The translations under genes were made by a program, and so were the position numbers. A stretch of DNA of 64,000 bases, from assembly GCA_017445475.1 (NCBI GenBank), contig JAFSUB010000014.1, forward strand, positions 1-64,000, in the 5' to 3' direction. The notes beneath the pieces were generated by a model. That model had not been told where the DNA came from. It saw nothing but the letters and a program-made list of their open reading frames with translations, and searched no databases. Each line of letters begins with the position of its first letter. Position 1 is the stretch's first letter. Source of the stretch: Alphaproteobacteria bacterium. GTDB taxonomy: Bacteria; Pseudomonadota; Alphaproteobacteria; RF32; CAG-239. Of this stretch, positions 50,919 through 60,660 are shown piece by piece.

Positions 50919-51620
50919 TCACGATTCTTTTGTTTTTTGTTTTTTGTTTGCTTTCAAAGGCTTTTTTGCGGCGGCAGGTTTTTTGGCGCGTTTTTTGGCT
51001 TGCTCTTTTTGATTGTTTACAGCCTTTTTTGTTTGCTTAATTTCAACCTCAAATTCAAGCGTTTTAACTTTCTCGACCGATTTGATGTAATCAACGCTTT
51101 TTTGAAAATATTGATAGCCCGTTAAAAATGTTAATATGCCCGCAATCCAGAGCAAAAATTCACCAATTCCGTTCCAATGCCATAAACCGTTGAAAAGCAT
51201 CATGGAAAGCGCCGTCATCTGAAAACCCGTTTTCCATTTTGCAAGCTTTGTTACCGGCAAACCCACATTAACCTCGCGCAAAAACTCGCGCAAACCCGAA
51301 ACCAAAATTTCGCGGCACAAAATCACAAATGCGGGAATGTAGCTTATCTTAAAAGACACCATATCGGGCTTGGCCAAAACCAAAACAAGCGCCGATGAAA
51401 CAAGAAGTTTGTCGGCAATCGGATCAAGCAAACGCCCGAAAGCGGAAGTTTCGTTGCGTAAGCGGGCAAGATAGCCGTCAAAATAGTCGGTGATGGAAGC
51501 AATCACAAACAAAATTGCCGCAAACATCTGCCACGCAAACGAATTGATATACAGCGTCAAAAAAATGACCGGAATAACCACAATGCGTGATATTGTCAAC
51601 AAGTTCGGTAAATTATACAT
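50919..51620 (-). CDS. pgsA: CDP-diacylglycerol-glycerol-3-phosphate 3-phosphatidyltransferase
   Basis: 233 residues. It makes phosphatidylglycerol phosphate. The CDP-alcohol phosphotransferase motif is intact (DYFDGYLARLRNETSAFGRLLDPIADK, about 43-69, pattern D-G-x2-A-R-x8-G-x3-D-x3-D), with about five membrane segments. Compared with the usual 180-190 residues, it carries a tail of about 45 residues rich in Lys and Ala (KKRAKKPAAAKKPLKANKK). It follows uvrC, an arrangement common in alphaproteobacteria. Confidence 0.93.
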   Translation of the reverse strand: MYNLPNLLTISRIVVIPVIFLTLYINSFAWQMFAAILFVIASITDYFDGYLARLRNETSAFGRLLDPIADKLLVSSALVLVLAKPDMVSFKISYIPAFVILCREILVSGLREFLREVNVGLPVTKLAKWKTGFQMTALSMMLFNGLWHWNGIGEFLLWIAGILTFLTGYQYFQKSVDYIKSVEKVKTLEFEVEIKQTKKAVNNQKEQAKKRAKKPAAAKKPLKANKKQKTKES

Positions 51621-51677
51621 AACATATCCTTTATTTTTAAAATTTGTTCAAACTCTCTTAAAGATAACTCAATTTTT

Positions 51678-53483
51678 TTATTTATGAAAGTATTTATAAA
51701 CTTTTTCAGCCGTTTTTTTGCTTATCCCTTCCGCTTTTTGCAAATTTTCGATTGAGGCCGCTTTAATTTCATCCACCGAGCCGAAAAACATCAGAAGGTT
51801 TTTTTTGCGTTTGGCGCCGATGCCTTCAACATCATCAAGACCTGATTTATAGATTGATTTGGCACGTTTTTTACGATGTGTGCCGATGGCAAACCGATGC
51901 GCCTCATCGCGAAGCGTTTGAAGATAAAATGCCAAACCCGAACGATATGGCAATTCAAAACTTTCTTTGCCTCTTTGATGATAAAATTCTTTTCCGGCAT
52001 TGCGCTCTATGCCTTTAGACATCGCAATAATTGAAATACCGCTTAAATCTATGTCTTTAAGTGCCTCCAAAACGGCGTTTAACTGTCCCTGCCCCCCATC
52101 AAGCAAAACGACATCGGGTTTGTTTTCATCGCTCAAATGCGCAAAACGCCGCCTTAAAACCTCTTTCATCATTGCGAAATCGTCATTTGTGTTTTCCGTT
52201 TGTTTGATGTTAAAAGTTCGGTATGCTTTTTTATCAAACCCTGACGGCGTTGCCACAACCATTGCGCCTATGGCATACGAACCCTGATTGTGCGAATTGT
52301 CATAAATTTCAATGCGCTGCGGCAAACGTGAAAGACCAAACACTTCAGCCATTTTGCTTAAATTTTGCGCAATATTCGCGCTTTCGCTCATCTTTCGCTC
52401 TAATGCGGCTTTTGCATTTTTTTTGGCCGCTTCAACAAGCTCGGCCTTTTCACCCCTTTTAAAGGTTAAAATTTTTGTTTGAAGTGCGTTTTGCAAAAAA
52501 GGTGCATTTATGAGCGGCTCGGAAACATATATTTCTTTCGGTGCAGCACGCGAGGCATAAAATTCCGAGATGAAAGCTTCTAAAATTTCATCATCTGATG
52601 CATCGTCAACTTGCTTTGGAAAATAAACCGCGTTGCCGTAATTTTGGCCGTTTCGATAAACAAAAACCTCAATGGACGCCAGATTATTTTCTCTGTAAAG
52701 TGCAACAACATCAACCGATTTGAGCGCACCGTATGACACATTTCCTCCCCCCTGAACGGTGCTCAAGGCTTTGATTTTTTCTCTTAAAACAAGCGCTTCT
52801 TCAAAGCGAAGATTGTTGCTTGCTTCAAGCATTTTTTGCGACAATTCTTCTTTAAGACGAACATCTTTGCCGCTTAAAAACGCAATCATATTTTGCACAC
52901 TTTGATGATATGCCGCACGGCTGATTTTGCGCACGCACGGCGCACTGCAACGCTTAATTTGATAAAGCAGACACGGCCGTGTTCTGCCATTAAAAACACT
53001 GTCTTTGCACGAACGCAGCAAAAACACTTTTTGAACCATATCCATCACTTGATTGACGGCACCTGCATCGGCAAAAGGCCCGAAATAGCGCACATTTTTT
53101 TCTTTCTTACCGCGATATTTTTTTAAAGCCGGAAAATCCTCTTTCTCATCAATTGTCAAATACGGAAATGATTTGTCGTCTTTAAGCAGAATGTTAAATT
53201 TTGGGGAAAAGCGTTTAATCAGTTCATTTTCAATTAAAAGCGCCGCCGCCTCATTTTGAGCGATGATGAACTCCATTTTATCAACAAGCGCAACCATACG
53301 TTTGAGCCGTGTGGGCAGTTTTTCAAACTTTGTATACCACACAATGCGTTTTTTAATGTTTTTGGCTTTGCCGACATATAGAACCTCGCCCGTTTTCGAA
53401 ATCATACGATAAACGCCGGCACTTGTCGGCGCATGCTTAACGTTGTTTCTTAAAACTTTAAGGCCGTGTTCAATATTGCTCAT
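51678..53483 (-). CDS. uvrC: Excinuclease ABC subunit C
   Basis: 601 residues. The GIY-YIG nuclease domain is N-terminal (SAGVYRMISKTGEVLYVGKAKN), followed by the Cys-rich RPCLLYQIKRCSAPCV segment, UVR motif (MLEASNNLRFEEALVLREKI), RNase H-like C-terminal nuclease (IEIYDNSHNQGSYAIGAMV) and helix-hairpin-helix pair (LDDVEGIGAKRKKNLL). It makes both incisions in nucleotide excision repair. It has its own promoter and heads uvrC-pgsA-regulator-kinase. Confidence 0.96.
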   Translation of the reverse strand: MSNIEHGLKVLRNNVKHAPTSAGVYRMISKTGEVLYVGKAKNIKKRIVWYTKFEKLPTRLKRMVALVDKMEFIIAQNEAAALLIENELIKRFSPKFNILLKDDKSFPYLTIDEKEDFPALKKYRGKKEKNVRYFGPFADAGAVNQVMDMVQKVFLLRSCKDSVFNGRTRPCLLYQIKRCSAPCVRKISRAAYHQSVQNMIAFLSGKDVRLKEELSQKMLEASNNLRFEEALVLREKIKALSTVQGGGNVSYGALKSVDVVALYRENNLASIEVFVYRNGQNYGNAVYFPKQVDDASDDEILEAFISEFYASRAAPKEIYVSEPLINAPFLQNALQTKILTFKRGEKAELVEAAKKNAKAALERKMSESANIAQNLSKMAEVFGLSRLPQRIEIYDNSHNQGSYAIGAMVVATPSGFDKKAYRTFNIKQTENTNDDFAMMKEVLRRRFAHLSDENKPDVVLLDGGQGQLNAVLEALKDIDLSGISIIAMSKGIERNAGKEFYHQRGKESFELPYRSGLAFYLQTLRDEAHRFAIGTHRKKRAKSIYKSGLDDVEGIGAKRKKNLLMFFGSVDEIKAASIENLQKAEGISKKTAEKVYKYFHK

Positions 53484-53504
53484 TTTTTCTTCTCTTTAAG
53501 GTCA

Positions 53505-53533
53505 ATATAATCTTGTTTCACGCATTTTCGCAA
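53505..53533 (-). promoter_or_regulatory. Putative uvrC promoter
   Basis: On the minus strand, TTGCGA (53533-53528), a 17-nt spacer and TTATAT (53510-53505). Confidence 0.45.
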
Positions 53534-53593
53534 CAAAAAAATTTAAACAACGGCTGTTATTCCAAACTTTTTTTTCAGCCTTATTTTCAGGCT

Positions 53594-53654
53594 TTTTTTA
53601 TCGTCATTCTCGGCCTGTTTTTTATCGTCATTCTCGGCCTTGTGCCGAGAATCC
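53594..53654. repeat. Tandem/palindromic intergenic repeat
   Basis: A 24-bp unit (poly-T, then ATCGTCATTCTCGGCCT) occurs twice back to back (53594-53617, 53618-53641; 23 of 24 identical). The second copy continues into an inverted half, so ATTCTCGGC-CTTGT-GCCGAGAAT (53630-53652) is a perfect 9-bp hairpin. This resembles the short dispersed palindromic repeats of alphaproteobacterial genomes. It lies between uvrC and holA, both on the minus strand; a T-run does not follow the hairpin on that strand. Confidence 0.75.
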
Positions 53655-53725
53655 AAAACAAACAGTTTTGTTGAAAAAAATTAATAACAGGGGTTGATAA
53701 AATGCTTAAAAAAAGAAATCAAATT

Positions 53726-54769
53726 TTATCTAAAATCCGCCCTTGCCTTAATCTTTTTTACGGCGCCTGAAATTTGCATTAAGGTATAACTTGCAATTTC
53801 TTCGGCCGGATTGCCTGTTGTTTTGCAATCTCTTTGTGCCTTATACAAAAGTGCCAAGATGTCAAAAAGAAAATCGCGCTTAAAAGTTTTTAGAAAACCT
53901 ACAAAATCAGGCTTTCTGAAAAACATCAACGGCGGTTTTAAGCTGCCTGCAACCATGTCGGCAGTTTTGCCTTGCTCTGTTTCGGCCGCACACTCCAAAA
54001 GCCTTAAAAAATGATATGTTAATGCGCGCAAAATCATCACCGGTTCTTCACCCTCACTCAATAAAAAAGCGTATGATTGAAGGGCTTTTTGTGTGTCTGC
54101 GCGGCAAACGTAATAACACAAATCTTCAACAGATGATGCCGCCGTGTTACTCACCGCTTTTTGAACATCATCAAACGTTACGTTTCTTTTATGTCCGATG
54201 TAGGTTAAAAGCTTTTCAAGCTCGCCCGCACTCGCTTTTCTGTCGGCAGACAATCTTTGGCACAAAAGCTGCATGGCATCTGCCGCAATCGTAATTTTGT
54301 TTTTAACAAAAAAATCGGAAACATAGGCGCTTATGCTTTGCTCTCTGTCGTCATAACAAGCCACAACCGCCGCGTTTTCACAGTCTTTCAAATAATTCAC
54401 AAGCGATGATTTTGTGTTAAGCGTTGTTGAACTTAAAACAACAAACGTATCGGAAGAGCTGTTTTCAAATAAATCTTTCAAAGGCTTGGTTAAATTGTTG
54501 TTTGCGTCTTTAATTAAAACAACGCGCCGACCGCCCGTCAACGAGGTTGCATTATATTCGCCGTATAAAAGCCCGATGTCTTTTTCAAGCGCCTCCGTTT
54601 GCAAATAAGCCACACGAAAAGCATCTGTCAAATCGGGACAAACACTTGATGCAAACTTTTTAAACAAATCGGCAATCATTCCCTCGTTTGTGCCGAACAA
54701 AAGCACACATTTGATGCCGGCGTCCGGATTTTTGAAGAAGCGATCAATGTCCGTTTGTTTATAATTCAT
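53726..54769 (-). CDS. holA: DNA polymerase III subunit delta
   Basis: 347 residues. It is the clamp-loader wrench subunit. The N-terminal AAA+-like fold (CVLLFGTNEGMIADLFKKF, GGRRVVLIKDANN), ALQSYAFLLSEGEEPVMILRALTYHFLRLLE and the C-terminal helices match HolA. It overlaps lptE by 11 bases, as in other alphaproteobacteria, and is last in leuS-lptE-holA. Confidence 0.92.
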   Translation of the reverse strand: MNYKQTDIDRFFKNPDAGIKCVLLFGTNEGMIADLFKKFASSVCPDLTDAFRVAYLQTEALEKDIGLLYGEYNATSLTGGRRVVLIKDANNNLTKPLKDLFENSSSDTFVVLSSTTLNTKSSLVNYLKDCENAAVVACYDDREQSISAYVSDFFVKNKITIAADAMQLLCQRLSADRKASAGELEKLLTYIGHKRNVTFDDVQKAVSNTAASSVEDLCYYVCRADTQKALQSYAFLLSEGEEPVMILRALTYHFLRLLECAAETEQGKTADMVAGSLKPPLMFFRKPDFVGFLKTFKRDFLFDILALLYKAQRDCKTTGNPAEEIASYTLMQISGAVKKIKARADFR

Positions 54770-55319
54770 TCGGATTTCCGCGCTTTGTTAAAACAGAGTG
54801 GAAATATGCCGCAACACGAAGCGAGATGTCATTTGACATAATCTTGGCAGCATCTTTTTCAATTTTTTTCTCAGAAAATGTTGTGGAATATGGATTTGCC
54901 ATAATATCATAACCCAAAAGCGCCAAAGTGTCGCCCGAAACAAGCTTTTTGCCTGTTTTCGCATCAAAAAGAGCGTATGTCAGCTTATATTCCACACGTT
55001 TTCGGGTTGCAGTGATGTCATCACGCATGGCCTGATCTGTTGTTTTTTTGCTGATATCTTCAATCTGCAAGCGATATTTCGGTTTGTCCGGCACACCTTT
55101 TGGGGTGAAGGTGTCTAAAAGTTCGTTTCGAACCAATTGACCTATTCTGTCAGGTGCAGGCTCAACCTTAATTTGCGCAATTTCATCTGTGATGGAAGTG
55201 TCAAAAGTTGCTTGATAATACGACCAACCGCTGTCTCCCTGACGTTCGACATACAAAGGCTCAAACCCGCATGAAGCAAGCAACAGAACGCAAAAAATGA
55301 TGTTTGATTTATACCACAA
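54759..55319 (-). CDS. lptE: LPS-assembly lipoprotein LptE
   Basis: 186 residues. A lipoprotein signal peptide with lipobox LLLASC (Cys about 17) is followed by GFEPLY, the usual LptE start, then RIGQLVRNELLDTF and YRLQIEDISKKTTDQAM. LptE plugs the LptD barrel in the outer membrane. It overlaps leuS by 11 bases and holA by 11, fixing its identity by context; with LptB and the LptC-LptA fusion it supplies the LPS bridge. Confidence 0.9.
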   Translation of the reverse strand: MWYKSNIIFCVLLLASCGFEPLYVERQGDSGWSYYQATFDTSITDEIAQIKVEPAPDRIGQLVRNELLDTFTPKGVPDKPKYRLQIEDISKKTTDQAMRDDITATRKRVEYKLTYALFDAKTGKKLVSGDTLALLGYDIMANPYSTTFSEKKIEKDAAKIMSNDISLRVAAYFHSVLTKRGNPNEL

Positions 55320-57774
55320 TGTTCACAATCCTATTTTTAACAACGATGATTTTTTTAATTTCACTTTGGCTCGTTTGACGTGCCACATTGTCAAGCGCCA
55401 ACGCCTTTTGCTTAACCGTTTCGTCATCGGCATCTTTGGCACATTCAATCGTGCCACGCATTTTACCGTTAATCTGAACGGCTATTGTTACAACCTCACT
55501 ATCGGCAAGCTTTTTATCGCCTTCAGGCCAGCTTTGGAGGACAATCAAATCCGAATATCCCAAACGCGCCCACATTTCTTCTGCCAAATGCGGTGCAAAC
55601 GGACTTAAAAGTTTTAAGAGCACTTCATACATTTGTGCCGGAATCATCTTCATATTTGAAAGATAATTAACGTATGTCATCAAAGCTGAAACAGCAGTAT
55701 TAAACTTCATCTGATCAATACGCTCGGTAACGTCTAAAATACATCTGTGCATGGCACGCAAATCATCGGCACTTGTTGGCACATCTTCGTTTTTGTAAAC
55801 CTTCTTAAACAAGCCGTAAACCTTTGAGGTAAAACGATAAACACCCATTAAGCTTTCGTCAGACCAAGAAGCTGCCTGATCAAACGGACCGATAAACATT
55901 TCATACAAACGAAACGTGTCCGCACCGTAATTTTCAACAATTTCATCTGGATTAACAACATTTCCGCGCGATTTGCTCATTTTTTCGCCGTTTGATGCCA
56001 GAATCATACCATGCGCCGTGCGCTTTTGATATGGCTCTGAAGTCGGCACATAGCCGCAGTCATATAAAAACTTGTGCCAAAAGCGCGAATATAAAAGGTG
56101 AAGCGTAACGTGTTCCATGCCGCCGTTATACCAATCGACATTCATCCAATATTTCAGGGCCTCCTTTGAGGCAAACACTTCATCATTTTTCGGATCCGTG
56201 TAACGCAGAAAATACCACGACGAACCCGCCCAGTTTGGCATAACGTCCGTTTCGCGCCTTGCATGTCCGCCGCATTTCGGACAAGTTGTGTTCACCCAAT
56301 CGGTTGCCTTTGCAAGCGGTGATTCGCCCTCATCATTGGGCAAAAAGTCGGACACCATCGGAAGCTTTAAGGGCAAATCTTTTTCGTCTATCGGTTGCCA
56401 GCCGCATTTTTCGCAATAAACCATCGGTATGGGTTCGCCCCAATAGCGCTGGCGCGAAAAAACCCAATCGCGCAGCTTAAAATTGACTTTTGGACGTCCG
56501 AACCCGTGTTGAACGGCATATTCAATTGCCTTGTTCATACCGTCCGTTTTGTTCAAGCCGTTCAGAAAACCCGAATTGATGTGCAAACCGTCGCCTTCGA
56601 AAGCCTCAATTTCAATATCTCCGCCCTCTAAAACAGGCACAATCGGCAAATTAAAGATTTTTGCAAAAGCGTAATCACGGCTGTCATGCGCCGGCACGGC
56701 CATAATTGCCCCTGTGCCGTAGCCAGTTAAAACGTAATCGGAAATAAACACGGCAATCTCTTCGCCCGTATAGGGGTTTTTGGCTTTCACACCTTTAAGT
56801 TCAACGCCTGTTTTCGAATCGTCGGCCGTGCGCTCCAAATCGGATTTTTTTGCCGCTTTTTCAATATATGCCTTAATTTCGGCTTGGTTTTCAAAGCGGT
56901 TCATATATTTTTCAACAAAAGCGTGTTCCGGCGCCAAAACCATATAAGTAACGCCAAATGCCGTGTCAGGACGGGTTGTAAACACGGTGAGCTTATCATC
57001 TTCAAATGCAAAATCAAGCTCAGCACCCTCCGACCGACCGATCCAGTTAATTTGTTGGGTTTTGACAGACTCAATAAAATCCAAATCTTTCAAATCATCA
57101 ATCAACCTGTCGGCATATTTTGTGATGGCAATCATCCATTGTTCTTTGTTTTTGCGCACAACTTCAGCCCCGCAACGCTCACAGTGTCCGCCGACAACCT
57201 CTTCGTTTGCCAAACCAACCTTGCAGGCCGGACACCAGTTGATGGCTATTTTGTCTTTATAAGCAAGCCCGTGCTTATAAAGCTCTAAAAACATCCATTG
57301 TGTCCATTTATAATATTCAGGCGAAGACGTGTTAACAGCTCTGTCCCAATCAAACGAAAAGCCGAGTGATTTGAGCTGACGCGTATAGTTTTCAATGTTT
57401 TGCGCGGTTGAAACCGCCGGATGAATGCCTGTTTTAACAGCATAGTTTTCGGCAGGTAAGCCAAACGAGTCAAAACCCATCGGATATAAAACATTAAAGC
57501 CCTGCATACGCTTTTTGCGCGCAATAATATCAAGCGCGGTGTATGAACGCGGATGCCCCACGTGAAGCCCCTGTCCCGACGGATATGGAAACTCAACCAA
57601 AGCATAAAATTTCGGCTTTGAGCGGTCTATTTCAACATGATATGTTTTTTCATCTTCCCAAATTTTTTGCCATTTTTTTTCAATTGTTCTAAAGTTGTAG
57701 CGATCTTCCAACTGCCATGTCTTCTGCCACTCTTCAAACGAATCTCTTCCATTATAACGCGCCTGAGCTGTCAT
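55309..57774 (-). CDS. leuS: Leucyl-tRNA synthetase
   Basis: 821 residues, slightly short of the usual 860. Class I motifs: FPYPSGQGLHVGHPRSY (HIGH equivalent HVGH) and EKMSKSRGNVVNPDE (KMSKS). The CP1 editing domain includes TTRPDTAFGVTYMVLAPEH, and two zinc-knuckle-like Cys pairs are visible (CPACKVG, CERCG; CEKCGW, CPKCGG). It charges tRNA-Leu and heads leuS-lptE-holA. Confidence 0.96.
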   Translation of the reverse strand: MTAQARYNGRDSFEEWQKTWQLEDRYNFRTIEKKWQKIWEDEKTYHVEIDRSKPKFYALVEFPYPSGQGLHVGHPRSYTALDIIARKKRMQGFNVLYPMGFDSFGLPAENYAVKTGIHPAVSTAQNIENYTRQLKSLGFSFDWDRAVNTSSPEYYKWTQWMFLELYKHGLAYKDKIAINWCPACKVGLANEEVVGGHCERCGAEVVRKNKEQWMIAITKYADRLIDDLKDLDFIESVKTQQINWIGRSEGAELDFAFEDDKLTVFTTRPDTAFGVTYMVLAPEHAFVEKYMNRFENQAEIKAYIEKAAKKSDLERTADDSKTGVELKGVKAKNPYTGEEIAVFISDYVLTGYGTGAIMAVPAHDSRDYAFAKIFNLPIVPVLEGGDIEIEAFEGDGLHINSGFLNGLNKTDGMNKAIEYAVQHGFGRPKVNFKLRDWVFSRQRYWGEPIPMVYCEKCGWQPIDEKDLPLKLPMVSDFLPNDEGESPLAKATDWVNTTCPKCGGHARRETDVMPNWAGSSWYFLRYTDPKNDEVFASKEALKYWMNVDWYNGGMEHVTLHLLYSRFWHKFLYDCGYVPTSEPYQKRTAHGMILASNGEKMSKSRGNVVNPDEIVENYGADTFRLYEMFIGPFDQAASWSDESLMGVYRFTSKVYGLFKKVYKNEDVPTSADDLRAMHRCILDVTERIDQMKFNTAVSALMTYVNYLSNMKMIPAQMYEVLLKLLSPFAPHLAEEMWARLGYSDLIVLQSWPEGDKKLADSEVVTIAVQINGKMRGTIECAKDADDETVKQKALALDNVARQTSQSEIKKIIVVKNRIVNIVV

Positions 57775-57879
57775 CTTTTGTTTTGTCCTTACAATTTTTT
57801 TTGATAAACTGACAAGAATTTAAAGCAAATCGACTTAAAACTCAAGCTTATTTTTCGAGTTTTCATTTTTATTTTCTCG

Positions 57880-57908
57880 TTGACAAAAGGGTGATTTTGG
57901 CGTATGGT
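57880..57908 (+). promoter_or_regulatory. Sigma-70 promoter
   Basis: TTGACA (57880-57885), a 17-nt spacer and TATGGT (57903-57908). The inferred start is only about 15 nt before the ATG at 57930, with GAGGAAA between. Confidence 0.65.
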
Positions 57909-57929
57909 TCGCGTGTTGTGAGGAAATAA

Positions 57930-58535
57930 ATGGATAAGGCTCAAATTTTACAAACTCTTGTTGATCAGTTGGCGCCTGTTTTTAAGGCGAGGTATGACTT
58001 TGTCAACACGATTGACGCCGATTTTTATCGTTCTGCCGTCGGGCAAGCCGAGCTTTTGAATATGGCTCTTATTTCTCAAAAAGCAAAAAACTTTTCTGAC
58101 GAAAGTGTGCTTAAAAAACTTCATGATGATTATTTTTCAACCATGTTTTTTCACTCTGACAAGGAAGATTTTTTGGCGCCCATCAGACAAGCCGGCTGGA
58201 ACATTGACTTTAATCAGCACGATTTCAGAAAGCTTATTCATCATTTTGCACAAGATGCCGGCGTTGATGCTTTTTACAATGCGGTTGACTTGAAGCCAAA
58301 CCAATATGCCCCAATCAATTTTAGGGGCGAAATTAAAAACTGGGACGAAATGAAACATTCGAGCATCTTGTTTTCTGAAATTCCCCATTACTGGAAAAAC
58401 CGCCAATCGCACAAACCGCAACAAATTGATGAGCTCAAACTTGCTGATTTTTGCAACAATCAAAGAGCTTTGCAGGAAAAAACGTCAAAACAATTAAGCC
58501 CCGTCATTTTGGCAATGACCGGCCACGTTCGCTAA
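57930..58535 (+). CDS. Uncharacterised 201-residue soluble protein
   Basis: I recognise no family. The protein has no signal peptide or membrane segment and is mixed helix/coil, with several aromatic clusters (YFSTMFFHSDKEDF) and a His-rich helix (HDFRKLIHHFAQDAG). GAGG lies upstream of the ATG, and a good promoter indicates independent expression. It converges on malQ with a three-base gap. The sequence and codon use look like those of its neighbours, so it is likely a resident gene. Confidence 0.7.
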   Translation: MDKAQILQTLVDQLAPVFKARYDFVNTIDADFYRSAVGQAELLNMALISQKAKNFSDESVLKKLHDDYFSTMFFHSDKEDFLAPIRQAGWNIDFNQHDFRKLIHHFAQDAGVDAFYNAVDLKPNQYAPINFRGEIKNWDEMKHSSILFSEIPHYWKNRQSHKPQQIDELKLADFCNNQRALQEKTSKQLSPVILAMTGHVR

Positions 58536-58538
58536 ATC

Positions 58539-60656
58539 TCATCTTTCATTTAAGACGGCGTTGATGTTTCGGACAAACCTTTCATCTTGAGCCAAATCTT
58601 CCAGCTCAATCGGCAGTTTATGGCGCCAATTCGGATAAGTGTCCCTATCCGTTCCGGGCAGATTTTGAAGCTCGGTTACGCCCAAAATGTCTTCAAGCTG
58701 CAACATCAAAACCCTGCTCTCTGATTTTGCAAGATATGCATGCACAGCCTCACTCAAGCCTTCAGGATAGCTTTCGCCATATATATAATTGCCCTTTCTT
58801 AAATTGTCTTTCGGCCACACCCCCGCTTTGTCCAATGCTTCAAGCAAAAGCCATCTGTCGCGTTCGCGTTCTTTATAAAGGCAGCATCGCGCGTTTTCAT
58901 CAATCATTTTCAGCTTATACTTTAATTCGATTTCATAGCCGAACCACCACATTTTAAGCGGCGTCATATCGTGCGTTCCGAGGCTGACAAATGAACAACT
59001 TTCATAATCTTCCGGCTTTTTGAAACCACCATACCCGAAATCTTCGCGCTCGGCCCACAAAACGCTCATTGAATAAATGTTGTTCTGTTTTAATTTCTCA
59101 ATAAACCCTTCCGGAACATTGCCTATGCTTTCACCGACAATCAAACATTTATTTAAATGGCTCTCAAGGGCAACAAGAGCGAGCATCTCTTCAAAATTGT
59201 AATAAACATATGTGCCGTTTGTGCCCTCGTCTTCAATCATAAAAAGCCGCATCAAACTCATCACGTGGTCAATACGCAAAGCCCCCGCAAAGGCCATGTT
59301 GGCACGAAGCACTTTCAAAAACGGTTCATATGCGCTTTGTTTGAGTTTTCGCGGATTAAAGGCGCCCAAACACCATTTTTGACCTTGCGAAAAGAAAGCA
59401 TCAGGCGGCGCACCTGCGCCAAAATCTTTCATATAAACCGCGTTTTCACACCAAAGCTCGGCACTGTCTTTTGAAACCCCGACGGGTAAATCGCGGTAAA
59501 GCCCGATTTTCAAACGATGTTTTCGGGCACACTCAAAAACCTCATCGAGTTGACGATAGGCTTCAAACTGCAGAAACTTAAAAAACTCAATTTCGCGTGC
59601 GTGAGATTGCTCAAAAACGGCCAAATCAAGCGGCATCATATTTTTCAGGCCATCAGGCCAAGCATGCCAGCCGCCCCATAGGCGATGACACTTTTCGTGA
59701 TATATGGCCTGATACAGCGCCAAAAGATGCAGCGCCTGCCCTTTTTCTTTTTTGAATTTTTCAAAAGCCGCATCTTTCTTTTTGGCGTTGAAAATTTCTC
59801 TTAAAACTTCAATTTTTAACTGATAAACCTTTGTATAATCAACAAAAACGGAATTTCCCGCCGCTTCGATTGTTTTAATGTATTTGTTTTTTAGGTTTTG
59901 CGTAAACCCAAGCACTTTCTCAACATCAATATATATCGGATTTAACGACAATCTGCTAACCGAAGAATACGGGCTTGCATTTTCGGGAAAATCGTGAAAA
60001 AGCGCATTAAGCGGATTAAGCCCGATAACATCAGCCCCGACATCAGCGCAAATTTCAATAAAGTCTTTCAAATCCGTAAAATCGTCGACGCCCCAGTTGC
60101 GACGGCTTTTAAGCGCATAAAGCTGCAAAGAAAAACCCCAAAGTTTTTTTTGCCTTAAATCATCCAAGCAATAACAGCTTAAAGGGGCAACGGCCAAAAT
60201 GCTTTGATGGTGTGTTTTGCCAATCTTAAGTTTGAGGTTGTAATACCCGATTTTTAAGGTTTCTTTAATGTGTAACGTGCGTTTTTGATAAACGACCTCA
60301 CCAATTCTTTTTTCTTCGACAACACTTTGCTCAAAACCGATATTTTTGAAGGCTTTTGAACCTTTTTTAGAAAGAAAAAGAACCAGAGAATCGGCTTCGT
60401 TTTTTTTCACATACACATCAATTTTCAAATCGTTTTTCGGGGCGATATAAATTTCTTCAAGCGTTTTTTGATATGGCTCTTCATCAAGTTTTACAAGCGC
60501 CTCAGAAATCTTTTCATCATTTTGCGCATCAAAACCAAACTCTTTGCATAAATTTCTAAGCAAAGCCTTATCTGCCGCGCCACCCTCAATGCCAAGCGCG
60601 CGATATGTCGTCGCTATGCCGAGTTTCTTGCAGAGTTTTTCAAGCTTGTTTTCCAT
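58539..60656 (-). CDS. malQ: 4-alpha-glucanotransferase (amylomaltase)
   Basis: 705 residues, the long proteobacterial form with an N-terminal domain of about 150 residues. GH77 motifs: FSLQLYALKSRRNWGVDDF, GLYRDLPVGVSKDSAELW, LRIDHVMSLMRLF with the nucleophile Asp, VGESIGNVP with the acid/base Glu, and LGTHDMTPL with the third carboxylate. It disproportionates maltodextrins released from glycogen. It follows glgX by four bases in a glycogen unit. Confidence 0.95.
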   Translation of the reverse strand: MENKLEKLCKKLGIATTYRALGIEGGAADKALLRNLCKEFGFDAQNDEKISEALVKLDEEPYQKTLEEIYIAPKNDLKIDVYVKKNEADSLVLFLSKKGSKAFKNIGFEQSVVEEKRIGEVVYQKRTLHIKETLKIGYYNLKLKIGKTHHQSILAVAPLSCYCLDDLRQKKLWGFSLQLYALKSRRNWGVDDFTDLKDFIEICADVGADVIGLNPLNALFHDFPENASPYSSVSRLSLNPIYIDVEKVLGFTQNLKNKYIKTIEAAGNSVFVDYTKVYQLKIEVLREIFNAKKKDAAFEKFKKEKGQALHLLALYQAIYHEKCHRLWGGWHAWPDGLKNMMPLDLAVFEQSHAREIEFFKFLQFEAYRQLDEVFECARKHRLKIGLYRDLPVGVSKDSAELWCENAVYMKDFGAGAPPDAFFSQGQKWCLGAFNPRKLKQSAYEPFLKVLRANMAFAGALRIDHVMSLMRLFMIEDEGTNGTYVYYNFEEMLALVALESHLNKCLIVGESIGNVPEGFIEKLKQNNIYSMSVLWAEREDFGYGGFKKPEDYESCSFVSLGTHDMTPLKMWWFGYEIELKYKLKMIDENARCCLYKERERDRWLLLEALDKAGVWPKDNLRKGNYIYGESYPEGLSEAVHAYLAKSESRVLMLQLEDILGVTELQNLPGTDRDTYPNWRHKLPIELEDLAQDERFVRNINAVLNER

Positions 60657-60660
60657 TTTT

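Noticed and set aside
53560-53660. CRISPR-like tandem repeat
   Set aside because: Only two adjacent 24-bp units with no spacer and no cas genes; it is a palindromic intergenic repeat.
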